Under the pieces are notes generated by a model. The model saw only the letters and a list, made by a program, of their open reading frames with translations, made no database searches and was not told where the DNA came from. Position numbers and translations under genes: made by a program. This document shows, piece by piece, positions 9,985 to 20,070 of a stretch of DNA of 64,000 nt (positions are counted from its first letter, which is position 1; each line of letters starts with the position of its first letter). Location of the stretch: contig NZ_AUSW01000013.1 in assembly GCF_000471625.1 (NCBI RefSeq), forward strand, positions 1 to 64,000, in the 5' to 3' direction. The DNA is from Psychrobacter aquaticus CMS 56. Its GTDB lineage: Bacteria; Pseudomonadota; Gammaproteobacteria; Pseudomonadales; Moraxellaceae.

Positions 9985-11055
9985 AATATTAAACAGACTG
10001 AGACAATTAAACGTTGAACCATCAGATAATGATAAAAAATATCATTCAACAAGCGAATTAAAATATAAACGGACTTATCATTACCGATGACGGATCAAAA
10101 ATCCTACTTGGATAGCGACGAATGATAATATAGGACAAGCAATCATAACCATAAGTTTTAATGTATTTAAATACTAGCAACATTAGGTAAATTCAATTAC
10201 TGACTGGCAATTTTAGGTCAATTTAGCGTATAATCCTAGGTAAATTTTTATTTGTTTCTATGTGATAGTAACCATGCGCCACGCTTTTGCTCAAATCATT
10301 CGTGACTAAAGTAAAAGCGCAGCAGTTAGAATGAATCGGGCAACCGCCAACTGCTTCACTATAATGTTGGCTGACATATTGCTAAGAAAGGTTATATTAG
10401 AAATCTCAACTGGTAGCCTTTGAACAGTCTACTCTGCAGTACCCAACTCTAATTAGATACCTTTCTTCACGTTTTTATCAGGTCTCTATCATTAGCTAAC
10501 TGTTTAGAACCGTCATTACTGGTGCTTATAGCAATGCAGAATAAATAAATGTTGCTTATTCTATAATGCTCAGCCAGTTTGTTTTTTAACCAGTTTATCG
10601 TTTATTTTAATAGATTAAAACTTGGCTGCACTCTTACTCAGTTGAGTATCTGTTTTTATGATACTCAATTAATAAAAGCGGTCAACTGTACTGGTATTAC
10701 AAGTTGTAATTTTTAATGAAACGTATGATAAGACTGTTTATTTTTAGAGTCATCACTTCTAGCTAACCGCTTTAGCGATTGATTTTGATTGGATGGTTTT
10801 TACATACACCTTGGTAGCCAGTCGCCACTTTGGTAATTCGAATAAGACATTAACGTGTTGTTAAGGAGTCTAAGGTCAGCGTTAATACTCTTACTAGTAG
10901 TTATGTTCATGTGTTATTTTCAGAGATCCTTTATCACTATCCTACTACAGGAAGTGATGTGTGAGGTATTTATTGAATGACGCAGATGTTCATGCTACCG
11001 ATATACCAAACAGGATGTCTGGTATCGTTTTAGACTATGGACTAAGTTTTCGCTT
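9985..11055. other. Long noncoding region before the nqr operon with several hairpins
   Basis: About 1.07 kb with no convincing ORF on either strand. It contains a TATAAT at 10229-10234 and another at 10360-10365. A hairpin pairs CGCTTTT (10282-10288) with 10313-10319. A larger fold pairs AAGAAAGGT (10384-10392) with 10459-10467. A strong 11-bp stem lies at 10640-10670. A bulged hairpin around 10999-11028 (CGATATACC with GGTATCG) lies just before the nqrA start. It may hold a long regulated leader or an unannotated RNA. This is inference from pairing read by eye. Confidence 0.4.
10640..10670. repeat. Inverted repeat, hairpin in the nqr upstream region
   Basis: TTGAGTATC (10642-10650) pairs perfectly with GATACTCAA (10660-10668), extended by one wobble and one A-T pair. 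The loop is 9 nt and T-rich. There is no T-tract on either side, so it is not a standard terminator. It could be an operator or an RNA structure. Confidence 0.5.
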
Positions 11056-12408
11056 ATGATTACCATCAAAAAAGGTTTGGATTTGCCCATCGCTGGTGAA
11101 CCCTCCCGCGAGATATCTGAGCACCAACCGACACATGTAGCAGTTGTTGGCTATGATTATGTGGGTATGAAACCCACGATGAATGTCAAAGAAGGTGACA
11201 TCGTAGCCAAAGGTCAGCCCGTACTTGAAGACAAAAAACGGGTCGGCGTTATTTATACTGCGCCTGCTGCTGGTAAAGTCATCGCAATCAAACGCGGTGA
11301 ACGTCGTGTGTTCGAAAGTCTTGTGATTGCGGTTGACCCAAACGGTGAAGAAGTAGACTTTGAGCGCTATGACTCCCAGCAGCTTGCTGACCTAGATTCT
11401 AAAGTCGTTGAAACCCAGCTACTTGCTTCTGGCGAATGGACTGCGTTTCGCACGCGCCCTTATAGTCGTGCTCCAGAAATTGGCGCTCGCCCACACGCTG
11501 TCTTTGTCACAGCCATGGATACCAACCCATTGGCCTTTGATCCGATGCTGCTGATCAATGAGCAGTTGCAAGCGTTCAATGACGGACTTGCCGTATTATC
11601 GACGCTCAGCCCCAAGACCTTTGTCTGCCATCATGGTGATACCCAGTTGACGCCAGTCGCAAAAACTGCTGCTAATAATGTCACTGAGTATCATAGCTTT
11701 GCTGGTAAACATCCCGCTGGTCTGGCAGGTACGCACATTCACTTTTTGCATCCAATCATGCGCGGTGTAAGCGTATGGACGATTGGTTATCAAGACGTGA
11801 TTGCGATTGGTCAGTTATTTACCACAGGTCGGTTGTATACGCGTCGTATGATTAGCTTAGCAGGGCCTGCCGTCACTAACCCGCATTTGGTCATGACCGA
11901 GCGCGGTGCTGACATTACCGCCTTAACGAAAGGTCAATTGGCTGCTGGCGAGAATCGTATTATCTCAGGTTCGGTATTGTCTGGTCGCAAAGTGTTTAGC
12001 AATATCGCTTATCTTGGTCGCTTTCATAATCAAGTGAGTGTGTTGACTGAAGGTCATGAGCGCCCTGCGTTTCATTTCTTTACGCCAGGTGCAAACCGCT
12101 TTTCAAAGCTGCCTATCTATATTTCACAATTTTTTGGTGGCAAAAAATACAACTTCACCACGACCAGTAACGGCTCACCGCGTGCCATGGTGCCTATCGG
12201 GGTTTATGAAGAGGTCATGCCACAAGACTATCTGCCAACCCAGTTATTACGGGCATTGATTGTCGAAGACATCCTTAGCGCTGTTGATTTGGGCGTACTC
12301 GAATTGGACGAAGAAGATTTGGCATTATGCACCTTCGTCTCTCCTGGCAAATATGAATTCGGTGATATTTTGCGTGATAACTTAACGCGCATTGAGCTGG
12401 AGGGCTAA
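11056..12408 (+). CDS. nqrA: Na+-translocating NADH:quinone reductase subunit A
   Basis: Peripheral cytoplasmic subunit of the six-subunit Na+-NQR, which couples NADH oxidation and quinone reduction to Na+ export. 450 residues, the usual length. The N-terminus [16 protein letters not shown] is characteristic, with a barrel-sandwich-like region ([14 protein letters not shown]) and a conserved ending ([21 protein letters not shown]) that resembles RnfC/NqrA proteins. First gene of nqrABCDEF; nqrB follows 5 nt later. The Shine-Dalgarno is poor, and a hairpin lies shortly upstream. Confidence 0.96.
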   Translation: MITIKKGLDLPIAGEPSREISEHQPTHVAVVGYDYVGMKPTMNVKEGDIVAKGQPVLEDKKRVGVIYTAPAAGKVIAIKRGERRVFESLVIAVDPNGEEVDFERYDSQQLADLDSKVVETQLLASGEWTAFRTRPYSRAPEIGARPHAVFVTAMDTNPLAFDPMLLINEQLQAFNDGLAVLSTLSPKTFVCHHGDTQLTPVAKTAANNVTEYHSFAGKHPAGLAGTHIHFLHPIMRGVSVWTIGYQDVIAIGQLFTTGRLYTRRMISLAGPAVTNPHLVMTERGADITALTKGQLAAGENRIISGSVLSGRKVFSNIAYLGRFHNQVSVLTEGHERPAFHFFTPGANRFSKLPIYISQFFGGKKYNFTTTSNGSPRAMVPIGVYEEVMPQDYLPTQLLRALIVEDILSAVDLGVLELDEEDLALCTFVSPGKYEFGDILRDNLTRIELEG

Positions 12409-12413
12409 CCACG

Positions 12414-13649
12414 ATGAAATTTTTACACAATATGTTCGATCGTATGGAGCCGTCTTTCACCAAAGGTGGCAAACACGAAAAATACTATGCCATCTTTGAG
12501 ATGTTTGATACGTTTTTGCGTCAACCAAGCTCAACCACGTACGCCTCATCACATGTGCGTGATGGTATTGACCTAAAGCGTATTATGATTACCGTGTGGT
12601 TATGTACTTTCCCAGCCATGTTTTGGGGTATGTACAACATCGGTCATCAAGCATTAACCGCGATTGCAACGCTAGGCTTGCAGCCTGAAGGCTGGCGTAC
12701 GGTCATCACTAGCATGGCAGGCTATAATCCAGATAGTATCTGGGCAAGCTTTGTCTACGGAGCCATGCAGTTTTTGCCTATTTATATAGTGACCTTCGCT
12801 GTTGGTATTCTCTGTGAGATTATCTTTGCCGTGGTACGCGGACATGAAGTCAACGAAGGTTTCTTTGTGACTTCGGTGCTATTTGCGCTATGTTTACCAC
12901 CAGATATCCCATTATGGCAAGTGGCCTTGGGTATCATCTTTGGGGTAGTGGTTGCCAAAGAAGTATTTGGCGGCACAGGCAAAAACTTCCTTAACCCTGC
13001 CCTATCGGGTCGTGCGTTCTTATATTTTGCGTATCCAGCGTACATGTCTGGTGACTCAGTATGGACAGCGGTTGATGGGTTTTCAGGTGCGACGCCTCTT
13101 GGCCTTGCGGCGCTAGGTGTGGTTCCTCAAGACTTCGTTGACGTGTATGGCAATGCCATCACGTGGAGTGATGCGTTCTTAGGCAATATGCAGGGCAGTA
13201 TCGGTGAAGTATCTACTTTAGCGATCTTGATGGGTGCAGCGGTCTTATTATGGACGCGCATTGCTTCATGGCGAATTATGGGAGGTTGTGTGGTTGGTCT
13301 TGTTGCCACCTCTCTCATCTTTAATATGATTGGGTCTGATGACAACATGATGATGAACTTGCCGTTTTATTGGCATTTGGTTATCGGTGGCTTCGCATTC
13401 GGTGCGGTCTTTATGGCAACCGACCCAGTTTCAGCGGCGCATACCAATAAAGGTCGCTGGGCTTATGGTATTTTGATTGGTTTTATGACGGTATTGATTC
13501 GAGTAATCAACCCCGCTTTCCCAGAAGGTATCATGTTGGCCATTCTATTTGCCAACTTATTTGCCCCATTGTTTGATTACTTTGTGACCCAAGCAAACAT
13601 CAAACGCCAAACAGCTCGGAGGGTTCGTTATGTCCAAGCCCAAAAGTAA
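12414..13649 (+). CDS. nqrB: Na+-NQR subunit B
   Basis: Integral membrane subunit carrying covalent FMN and, by family knowledge, riboflavin and part of the Na+ path. 411 residues with about ten transmembrane helices. The flavinylation motif SGAT is at residues 224-227 ([10 protein letters not shown]), so Thr227 is the expected FMN acceptor, installed by the ApbE encoded at 18375. [16 protein letters not shown] is a conserved loop. The end overlaps the start of nqrC by 20 nt, which suggests translational coupling. Confidence 0.96.
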   Translation: MKFLHNMFDRMEPSFTKGGKHEKYYAIFEMFDTFLRQPSSTTYASSHVRDGIDLKRIMITVWLCTFPAMFWGMYNIGHQALTAIATLGLQPEGWRTVITSMAGYNPDSIWASFVYGAMQFLPIYIVTFAVGILCEIIFAVVRGHEVNEGFFVTSVLFALCLPPDIPLWQVALGIIFGVVVAKEVFGGTGKNFLNPALSGRAFLYFAYPAYMSGDSVWTAVDGFSGATPLGLAALGVVPQDFVDVYGNAITWSDAFLGNMQGSIGEVSTLAILMGAAVLLWTRIASWRIMGGCVVGLVATSLIFNMIGSDDNMMMNLPFYWHLVIGGFAFGAVFMATDPVSAAHTNKGRWAYGILIGFMTVLIRVINPAFPEGIMLAILFANLFAPLFDYFVTQANIKRQTARRVRYVQAQK

Positions 13650-14535
13650 TAATGCGAAAACCATCAGTGTGGCCTTGACGCTATGCTTGGTGTGTTCAGT
13701 ATTGGTCTCAGCAGTGGCGGTTGGTCTAAAACCAGCACAAGTCGAAAATGCTCGCTTGGACCGTAACAAAAATATCTTGATTGCGGCTGATATGTACAAT
13801 GCTGAGTCTGATACAGCAGAAGATGTTGCCGAACGTTTTAAAGACTTTGATGTTGAAATCGTTGACTTGAACAACGGCAGCTATGTCGATGATAATGCGC
13901 TACTTGAAGCAGGTATTCCTGATCGTAACGCATATGATGCCAGCCAAGCCACTAAGAATGCAGCCCTAAGTGAAGACTTAGGCGAAAACGACCCTGCTGG
14001 TATTGGTCGTAAGCCAAAATATGCCAAAGTCTATGTGAAAAATGATGAAGCAGGCAAACCTGAAATGGTTGTGCTGCCGATTCAGGGCTATGGTCTATGG
14101 GGCACGATTTACGGTTTCTTAACGCTAGAAAGTGATATGAATACCATCAGAGGTATCAGTTTTTATGAGCATAAAGAGACCCCCGGTCTTGGCGCTCGTA
14201 TCGAAGAGCCAGAGTGGCGGGCGAAGTGGAGTGGCATCCACTCTTATGATGCAGAAGGTAATGTTGCGACTGGTGTGACCAAAGCAGGTACGCCAAAAGA
14301 GAATTGGGTCGATGGTATCAGTGGTGCGACGCTTACTGGTCGCGGCGTAAGCAATATGATTCAGTTTTGGTTGGGTGATCAAGGTTACAAGCCTTATTTA
14401 GACTCGTTACGTAAAGAGAGCGGTCAAACGCTTGAGAGTGCTGATACGCAAGCAAACCAATCAACCAAACCAGCAGCTCAACCTAAAACCGAACTGGCAG
14501 CCACGCTCCCAGTAGCAAACGGCAAGGAGGCATAA
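13630..14535 (+). CDS. nqrC: Na+-NQR subunit C
   Basis: Membrane-anchored periplasmic subunit carrying covalent FMN. 301 residues: one N-terminal transmembrane helix (about 11-33), then an FMN-binding domain with the flavinylation motif SGAT at 231-234 ([13 protein letters not shown]), Thr234 being the expected acceptor. [10 protein letters not shown] and [11 protein letters not shown] are conserved NqrC features. A Gln/Pro/Ala-rich tail of about 35 residues after position 265 is longer than in the Vibrio protein. GGAGG at 13618-13622 provides the Shine-Dalgarno inside nqrB. Confidence 0.96.
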   Translation: MSKPKSNNAKTISVALTLCLVCSVLVSAVAVGLKPAQVENARLDRNKNILIAADMYNAESDTAEDVAERFKDFDVEIVDLNNGSYVDDNALLEAGIPDRNAYDASQATKNAALSEDLGENDPAGIGRKPKYAKVYVKNDEAGKPEMVVLPIQGYGLWGTIYGFLTLESDMNTIRGISFYEHKETPGLGARIEEPEWRAKWSGIHSYDAEGNVATGVTKAGTPKENWVDGISGATLTGRGVSNMIQFWLGDQGYKPYLDSLRKESGQTLESADTQANQSTKPAAQPKTELAATLPVANGKEA

Positions 14536-14536
14536 C

Positions 14537-15208
14537 ATGGCTGACACAAAAAGTATTTTAACCTCGCCTATTTTTGATAACAATCCCATTGCTTTACAAA
14601 TCTTGGGTATCTGTTCGGCGCTGGCAGTCACAACCAGCATGTCAAATGCACTCGTCATGTCTGTGGCATTGACACTAGTGACGGCGTTTTCAAGCTTTTT
14701 TATCTCAATTATCCGTAAGCAAATTCCATCAAGCATTCGTATTATTGTGCAGATGACTATTATTGCCTCTTTGGTTATCTTAGTCGATCAGGTACTAAAA
14801 GCAGTTGCTTATGACGTGAGTAAAGGGCTATCTGTCTTTGTTGGCTTGATCATCACCAACTGTATCGTCATGGGCCGTGCCGAAGCATTTGCGATGAGTA
14901 ATCCGCCGATTCCAAGTTTTTTAGATGGTATTGGTAACGGCCTTGGTTACTCTGCGGTGCTGTTGTTCGTAGCGACTATTCGCGAGCTGTTAGGCGCTGG
15001 TACTTGGTTTGGTATTACTATCCTACAACCCGTGACCGATGGCGGTTGGTATTTACCAAATGGTCTATTACTATTGCCACCATCAGCGTTTTTTATTATT
15101 GGTTTATTCATTGCAATCGTTCGTATCTGGAAACCAGAACAGGTTGAAGAAGCTGAGTTTGTAATGAAGCCGCAGTCTAAAGGCATGGCACATGGAGGCG
15201 GTCACTAA
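14537..15208 (+). CDS. nqrD: Na+-NQR subunit D
   Basis: Integral membrane subunit of the Na+-NQR complex, homologous to RnfE. With NqrE it forms an inverted-repeat pair of six-helix subunits that binds an intramembrane Fe-S centre. 223 residues. Visible are the conserved start ([25 protein letters not shown]), [14 protein letters not shown], which includes the Fe-S cysteine of the NC motif, and [13 protein letters not shown]. The start lies 1 nt after nqrC, with AAGGAGG just upstream. The stop overlaps the nqrE start by one base. Confidence 0.96.
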   Translation: MADTKSILTSPIFDNNPIALQILGICSALAVTTSMSNALVMSVALTLVTAFSSFFISIIRKQIPSSIRIIVQMTIIASLVILVDQVLKAVAYDVSKGLSVFVGLIITNCIVMGRAEAFAMSNPPIPSFLDGIGNGLGYSAVLLFVATIRELLGAGTWFGITILQPVTDGGWYLPNGLLLLPPSAFFIIGLFIAIVRIWKPEQVEEAEFVMKPQSKGMAHGGGH

Positions 15209-15816
15209 TGGGACATTATGTTAGTTTATTTATAACCTCAGTCTTTATTGAGAACATGGCACTTGCCTATTTCTTAGGCATGTGTACTTTTTTGGCCGTA
15301 TCCAAAAAAGTCTCAACTGCCATTGGTCTTGGGGTTGCCGTTATCGTCGTTATGGCCATTACCGTTCCACTCAACAATTTACTGTTTCAGTTCATCCTAA
15401 AAGATGGGGCGCTGGCATGGGCCGGCTTCCCTGATATTGATTTGAGCTTTTTAGGATTGCTCAGCTATATTGGCTTAATTGCAGCCACCGTACAGATTCT
15501 AGAGATGTTTTTGGACAAGTTTGTGCCAGCTTTATATAACGCCCTTGGTGTGTTCTTGCCATTGATCACCGTAAACTGTGCCATCTTAGGTGGCGTCCTA
15601 TTTATGGTTGAACGAGACTATAACTTTGGTGAATCAGTGGTTTATGGTGTGGGCGCAGGTTTTGGTTGGGCGCTGGCTATCACCGCATTGGCCGGTATCC
15701 GTGAAAAGCTAAAGTACTCAGATATTCCAGCACCGCTGCGAGGTCTTGGTATCACCTTTATTACGGTTGGTCTGATGTCGCTTGGCTTTATGTCTTTTGG
15801 CGGTATGTCAATTTAA
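15208..15816 (+). CDS. nqrE: Na+-NQR subunit E
   Basis: Integral membrane subunit homologous to RnfA. 202 residues, six transmembrane helices. Conserved segments are [24 protein letters not shown] and [16 protein letters not shown], each with a cysteine expected to help coordinate the Fe-S cluster shared with NqrD. Its ATG overlaps the nqrD stop (TAATG). Unlike the rest of the operon it is followed by a 122-nt gap containing a strong hairpin before nqrF. Confidence 0.96.
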   Translation: MGHYVSLFITSVFIENMALAYFLGMCTFLAVSKKVSTAIGLGVAVIVVMAITVPLNNLLFQFILKDGALAWAGFPDIDLSFLGLLSYIGLIAATVQILEMFLDKFVPALYNALGVFLPLITVNCAILGGVLFMVERDYNFGESVVYGVGAGFGWALAITALAGIREKLKYSDIPAPLRGLGITFITVGLMSLGFMSFGGMSI

Positions 15817-15870
15817 ACCGCTAAACTTAAAAACTATTTAGCGATTTGACCTATTTAATTCATTTATTCG

Positions 15871-15915
15871 GTAGGGGTTCAAAAAAAACGCAATGACGTT
15901 TTTTCGCACCCCTAC
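15871..15915 (+). promoter_or_regulatory. Intra-operon hairpin between nqrE and nqrF
   Basis: GTAGGGGT (15871-15878) pairs with ACCCCTAC (15908-15915). Inside it, AAAAAACG (15883-15890) pairs with CGTTTTTT (15897-15904) around a 6-nt loop. There is no T-tract after the outer stem, although the inner right arm is T-rich. It may be an RNA stability or processing element, or a partial attenuator between nqrA-E and nqrF. Confidence 0.6.
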
Positions 15916-15938
15916 TCCATAGATTAAGGATACATATC

Positions 15939-17174
15939 ATGGATTATGCTACGGCGATTGGTGGCGTTGCTATGTTTACCTTGATCATCATGGGCCTTGT
16001 CGCCATTATTTTGGCGGCGCGCTCAAGACTGGTCAGTTCAGGTGATGTTACCATCCATATCAATGATAATCCCGATAATGACGTCGTAACGCCAGCAGGC
16101 GGTAAGCTACTGCAAACACTCGCAGGCGAAGGTATCTTTTTATCTTCAGCCTGTGGTGGCGGTGGTACTTGTGCGCAGTGTCGTTGCCGCGTTATTGAAG
16201 GTGGCGGTTCTATCCTGCCCACCGAAGAAGGTTATTTTACTCAAGGCGAAATCCGTAATCACATGCGCTTAGCTTGTCAGGTAGCGGTTAAGCAAGACAT
16301 GAAAATCGAGATTGACCCTGAGTTTTTTGATGTACAAAAGTGGGAATGTGAGGTTGTCTCTAACGATAACGTTGCCACCTTTATTAAAGAATTGGTACTT
16401 AAAATTCCAGAAGGCGAAGAAGTCAATTTCCGCGCTGGTGGTTATGTGCAGTTAGAAGCGCCGCCGCATGAAGTGCATTACAAAGACTTCGATGTTGCCG
16501 AAGAATATAGAGAAGATTGGGAAAAGTTTGGTATTTTCAAATATGTCTCAAAAGTTGATGAGCCTGTTATTCGTGCTTACTCAATGGCCAACTACCCAGA
16601 AGAAAAAGGCCTCATCAAGTTTAACATTCGTATTGCCAGTCCACCACCACGTGGCCCTGACAGTATTCCACCAGGTAAGATGTCTTCTTGGACATTTAGC
16701 TTAAAGCCGGGTGATAAAGTCACTGTATCAGGTCCTTATGGAGAATTCTTTGCCAAAGACACTGAAGCGGAGATGATCTTTGTCGGCGGTGGTGCTGGTA
16801 TGGCACCAATGCGCTCACACATCTTTGATCAGCTTAAACGCTTGAACTCTAATCGCAAAATAAGCTTTTGGTACGGCGCTCGCTCTATTCGTGAGATGTT
16901 CTACGTTGAAGATTATGATCAACTGCAAGAAGAGTTCGATAACTTTGAATGGCATGTGGCTTTGTCTGATCCACTACCAGAAGACAATTGGACTGGCTAT
17001 ACTGGTTTCATCCATAACGTCTTACTAGAAGAGTATCTAAAGGGCCATCCAAACCCAGAAGACTGTGAATATTACATGTGTGGGCCACCGATGATGAATG
17101 CGGCGGTAATTGATATGTTACACAGCTTGGGTGTTGAAGACGAAAACATCATGCTTGACGACTTTGGTGGTTAG
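15939..17174 (+). CDS. nqrF: Na+-NQR subunit F, NADH dehydrogenase
   Basis: Electron entry subunit: oxidises NADH through FAD and passes electrons to a 2Fe-2S cluster. 411 residues: one N-terminal transmembrane helix (about 5-27), a ferredoxin domain with the cysteines in [14 protein letters not shown] and LACQ, then a ferredoxin-reductase FAD domain (RAYSMANYP) and an NAD domain ([21 protein letters not shown]). AAGGA at 15927-15931 precedes the ATG. It ends the nqr cluster, with a terminator about 45 nt later. Confidence 0.97.
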   Translation: MDYATAIGGVAMFTLIIMGLVAIILAARSRLVSSGDVTIHINDNPDNDVVTPAGGKLLQTLAGEGIFLSSACGGGGTCAQCRCRVIEGGGSILPTEEGYFTQGEIRNHMRLACQVAVKQDMKIEIDPEFFDVQKWECEVVSNDNVATFIKELVLKIPEGEEVNFRAGGYVQLEAPPHEVHYKDFDVAEEYREDWEKFGIFKYVSKVDEPVIRAYSMANYPEEKGLIKFNIRIASPPPRGPDSIPPGKMSSWTFSLKPGDKVTVSGPYGEFFAKDTEAEMIFVGGGAGMAPMRSHIFDQLKRLNSNRKISFWYGARSIREMFYVEDYDQLQEEFDNFEWHVALSDPLPEDNWTGYTGFIHNVLLEEYLKGHPNPEDCEYYMCGPPMMNAAVIDMLHSLGVEDENIMLDDFGG

Positions 17175-17216
17175 CCTGTGTGATTAAGTAAAAAAGCCTA
17201 TCATATAATAGTCATG

Positions 17217-17247
17217 AAAAAGAGTCTCAATTGAGGCTCTTTTTTTA
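17217..17247 (+). terminator. Terminator after nqrF
   Basis: AAAAAGAG-T-CTC pairs with GAG-G-CTCTTTTT around AATT, followed by T7. A clear intrinsic terminator ending the nqr operon, so the SDR gene, apbE and nqrM need their own promoters. Confidence 0.85.
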
Positions 17248-17345
17248 TGGGAGATGCTCTTAATTTTTAAGACTACAAATCTCAATAGTAGACTGTCTCA
17301 ACGATCCTATATCATGGATTATTTAAACGCTAAGAAAGGATTCTT

Positions 17346-18146
17346 ATGAAAACTAAAGTTAAAGAACTAACCATTTGGATAACAGGTGCTTCTAGCGGTA
17401 TTGGTGAAGCTTTAGCCATTGCTTTTGCCAAATGCGGTGCCACTATTGTGTTAAGTGGTCGTGATAACGAAAAATTAGAAGCCGTTAAAAAACGATGCAA
17501 ACATGCCAAACAGCATATCGTCATGCCTTTTGACATTAGTAATGCAGAGCAAGCGAAAGAGGTCTATGATTATATTAAAGCCCAAACAGGTAAGATCGAT
17601 TGGCTGATTAATAACGCTGGTGTCAGTCAACGCTCCCTCATTATAGAAACAAATGAAGACGTTGAACGGCAAATTATGGAGATAGATTATTTTGCACAAA
17701 CACGGCTGACCAGATTGGTGTTACCGGATATGATTGCGCAAGGCGGCGGGAAAATAGTAATGGTCTCTAGTGTCGCAGGTCTACTCGGTACTCAATATCG
17801 CGGTGCTTATGGGGCTGCCAAAGCCGCTATTCATATGTGGGCAAACAGTTTGCGTGCAGAATTGTATGATCAAGGAATAGAGGTCGCGACAATATTTCCA
17901 GGATTTATCCAAACCAATGTCTCTATTAATGCGTTGACTGGCGATGGTAGTGCGCAAGGCACGATGGATGAAGCAACCAATGAAGGGCTAACGGCGACTG
18001 CATTTGCTAAACAGGTCGTAAAAGCCCTGACGAAAGGGGAAGAATACATTATCGTCGCAGGCACTAAAGAAAAACTCGCCGTCAGGGTGAATCGACTATC
18101 ACCACCCAAGCTTTATAAACTCATTCGTGAGTCGCAAGTCAAATAA
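17346..18146 (+). CDS. SDR-family NAD(P)-dependent oxidoreductase
   Basis: 266 residues, classical short-chain dehydrogenase. The cofactor motif TGASSGIGEA is at residues 14-23, and the NNAG motif is near residue 90. Catalytic Ser is in VSSVAGLLG and the YxxxK pair is in YGAAK. After the active site, IFPGFIQTNV is typical of SDRs acting on lipid or small carbonyl substrates (DltE/YbbO-like). The substrate cannot be read from the sequence. AAGGA precedes ATG by about 5 nt. It lies between nqrF and apbE, splitting the usual nqr-apbE-nqrM order, and is flanked by a terminator before it and 228 nt after it. Confidence 0.85.
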   Translation: MKTKVKELTIWITGASSGIGEALAIAFAKCGATIVLSGRDNEKLEAVKKRCKHAKQHIVMPFDISNAEQAKEVYDYIKAQTGKIDWLINNAGVSQRSLIIETNEDVERQIMEIDYFAQTRLTRLVLPDMIAQGGGKIVMVSSVAGLLGTQYRGAYGAAKAAIHMWANSLRAELYDQGIEVATIFPGFIQTNVSINALTGDGSAQGTMDEATNEGLTATAFAKQVVKALTKGEEYIIVAGTKEKLAVRVNRLSPPKLYKLIRESQVK

Positions 18147-18224
18147 GCAAACACTACGGATTATGCCGCTACAGTCAGTTTAAAATAAAAAATACCTTGA
18201 ATATCAATTTTCTGGGATAAATAT

Positions 18225-18250
18225 TTTTTATATTGACCTAACTATACACT
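18225..18250 (+). repeat. Solo tail of the dispersed repeat family
   Basis: TATATTGACCTAACTATACA matches the right-hand flank of the repeats ending near 22350, 38632 and 49190, but the palindromic core is absent. Probably a fragment of the element in front of apbE. Confidence 0.4.
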
Positions 18251-18374
18251 GTTTCTAAAGTGACTCGGTTATGAGGCTTGGTTGATTGTAATTGGCCTTA
18301 CTGGTGACAAGGGGTGTAAAATAGGCACAAATTAATGACACTCTCATTCACCCCTCTGTTACAGCAACGAGCTT

Positions 18375-19520
18375 ATGAAAACGACAACGTATTTCTCATC
18401 AAAGTATTCTTTTTTTGCTACAAAAACCATTCGTCCTACCCTATTTGTTGGCATCGGTCTTGCCAGCGCTTTGAGCCTCAGTGCTTGTCAGCAAACACCA
18501 GATTACAACTATCTGAGCGGCGAGACAATGGGGACAAGCTACCATATCAGTTATCAGCTGCCTGAAGATGCAGATGAAGCTGCGATACAAGCGTCGATAG
18601 ATGAACGCTTGCAACAGATCAACGACAGTATGTCCACCTATCAAAAAGACTCAACGATATCTAAATTCAACCAGCTCAGTGCAGACACACCCATCATTAT
18701 CGATGCAGATTTTTCTCGTGTGCTCGATGTCTCTCGCATCGTCTATAAGCAATCTGGCGGTGCGTTTGATCCTACTGTCATGCCATTGGTCGATACTTGG
18801 GGTTTTGGAAGTACCATGACCGTCGAACGCTTACAACGTCCACCAACCGACATAGAAATTGCCCAAGCAAAAGCCTTGGTAGATTTTGAAGGCGTGGTAC
18901 AAAACGACCAGACAATCTATAAGACCAAAGACGGTATCGGTCTTGATTTTTCAGCAGTCGCTAAAGGTTACGGGGTCGATGTTATCGCTGATGTCCTCAG
19001 AGACAAGTACCAAATTCGCAATTATATGGTAGAGATTGGCGGTGAAATTGCGACCTCTGGGGTCAATAATCAACAACAGCCGTGGCAAATTGCGATTGAT
19101 GCACCTATTGAAGACAGTACGGTGAGCGAGCGCCAGACAATATTGGCGATTCGCCAACCCCTAAATATCAACAATCAAATGCATTTGGCAACTTCAGGGA
19201 ACTATCGTAATTCAGTCATATTTGATGGCAAAAGCTATAGCCACACGATTGATCCTACTACTGGTAAACCTATCGCTGGCGGTGCACCCTCAGTAACCGT
19301 TGCCGCAGACTCTGTTGCAGCGGCGGATGCTTGGGCAACTGCGCTTACGGCAATGCCTTATGAAAAGGCGCTGAAAGTCGCTCAAGAACAAGGCTTAGCT
19401 GTGATGTTTGTGATATTGGCAGATGGTGCAAAAATGGATGATGCTCATGATAGTATTGATGATTGGCAAGTGGTGCAAACTCCAGCAATGCAAGCGTTAC
19501 GAGCCGACAAAAAACCTTAG
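18375..19520 (+). CDS. apbE: FAD:protein FMN transferase (lipoprotein)
   Basis: Transfers FMN from FAD to Thr in SGAT-type motifs of target proteins, here expected to be NqrB Thr227 and NqrC Thr234. 381 residues. A signal peptide with lipobox LSAC gives a lipidated Cys at about residue 38, placing the enzyme on the periplasmic face. ApbE features are SGETMGTSYHISY, LDFSAVAKGYGVD, EIGGEIATSG, HLATSGNYRN and YSHTIDPTTGKPI (metal and FAD region). It is 1.2 kb downstream of nqrF, separated from it by the SDR gene. The Shine-Dalgarno is weak. Confidence 0.95.
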   Translation: MKTTTYFSSKYSFFATKTIRPTLFVGIGLASALSLSACQQTPDYNYLSGETMGTSYHISYQLPEDADEAAIQASIDERLQQINDSMSTYQKDSTISKFNQLSADTPIIIDADFSRVLDVSRIVYKQSGGAFDPTVMPLVDTWGFGSTMTVERLQRPPTDIEIAQAKALVDFEGVVQNDQTIYKTKDGIGLDFSAVAKGYGVDVIADVLRDKYQIRNYMVEIGGEIATSGVNNQQQPWQIAIDAPIEDSTVSERQTILAIRQPLNINNQMHLATSGNYRNSVIFDGKSYSHTIDPTTGKPIAGGAPSVTVAADSVAAADAWATALTAMPYEKALKVAQEQGLAVMFVILADGAKMDDAHDSIDDWQVVQTPAMQALRADKKP

Positions 19521-19577
19521 CATTTAATGGCAACACCTTAACACATACGATAAGCCTCAACGAGCTGTGCAAAAATT

Positions 19578-19586
19578 TGCTATACT
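19578..19586 (+). promoter_or_regulatory. Extended -10 promoter candidate for nqrM
   Basis: TGCTATACT, an extended -10 motif, lies about 57 nt before the nqrM start. It is of the same form as the motifs before thrS, avtA and hemN. Confidence 0.45.
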
Positions 19587-19642
19587 ATTATATAGTTAAC
19601 ACTAAAGATAACTGCCCTATTTTAAAAATTGAGGTTTCCTCT

Positions 19643-19888
19643 ATGCTTAACCAACTGCTACCTATGCTTGCTATTACTTTTGCCGTATTCGTCCTATTCT
19701 TTGTGTTTATGGGCATCGGTTATATGGTCAAAAAAAAGCCCCTTAGAGGATCGTGTGGCGGTGTTGCCAAACTCATGGGCGATGAAAACTGTTCATTCTG
19801 TGGTAACGATCCCAATAAATGCGATTCCATAATCGCTGAACAGCAAGAAAATGCCCTAAAAGCTGCTCAGTTGGGCAAATCTGTGTAA
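19643..19888 (+). CDS. nqrM: Na+-NQR maturation factor NqrM
   Basis: Small membrane protein needed to assemble the Fe site between NqrD and NqrE (family knowledge, formerly DUF539). 81 residues: one N-terminal transmembrane helix (about 6-28), then a cysteine-rich part with RGSCGG and NCSFCGNDPNKCDS, giving the four conserved cysteines. ATG 19643 follows GAGG at good spacing. A longer frame running upstream into apbE has no family similarity. It has its own promoter candidate, and a terminator follows. Confidence 0.95.
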   Translation: MLNQLLPMLAITFAVFVLFFVFMGIGYMVKKKPLRGSCGGVAKLMGDENCSFCGNDPNKCDSIIAEQQENALKAAQLGKSV

Positions 19889-19940
19889 ACGCTGATTTAT
19901 TCCCAGACATGGGTGGCCTTTCTCTTACCTTTGTTCCTAT

Positions 19941-19981
19941 AATAGCGTCTAGTCCTTAAAAAGGATTGGCGCTATTTTTAT
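19941..19981 (+). terminator. Terminator after nqrM
   Basis: AATAGCG (19941-19947) pairs with CGCTATT (19970-19976). The inner AGTCCTT/AAGGATT arms complete a long stem, followed by T5. Confidence 0.8.
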
Positions 19982-20070
19982 TTGTGTTATCAGTTATTTT
20001 CAAGCGGTGATACGTCGGCACTGTTTCGTGATATGCCTTTTTTCTTACTCTAATAAATAGTCGTACTGCT

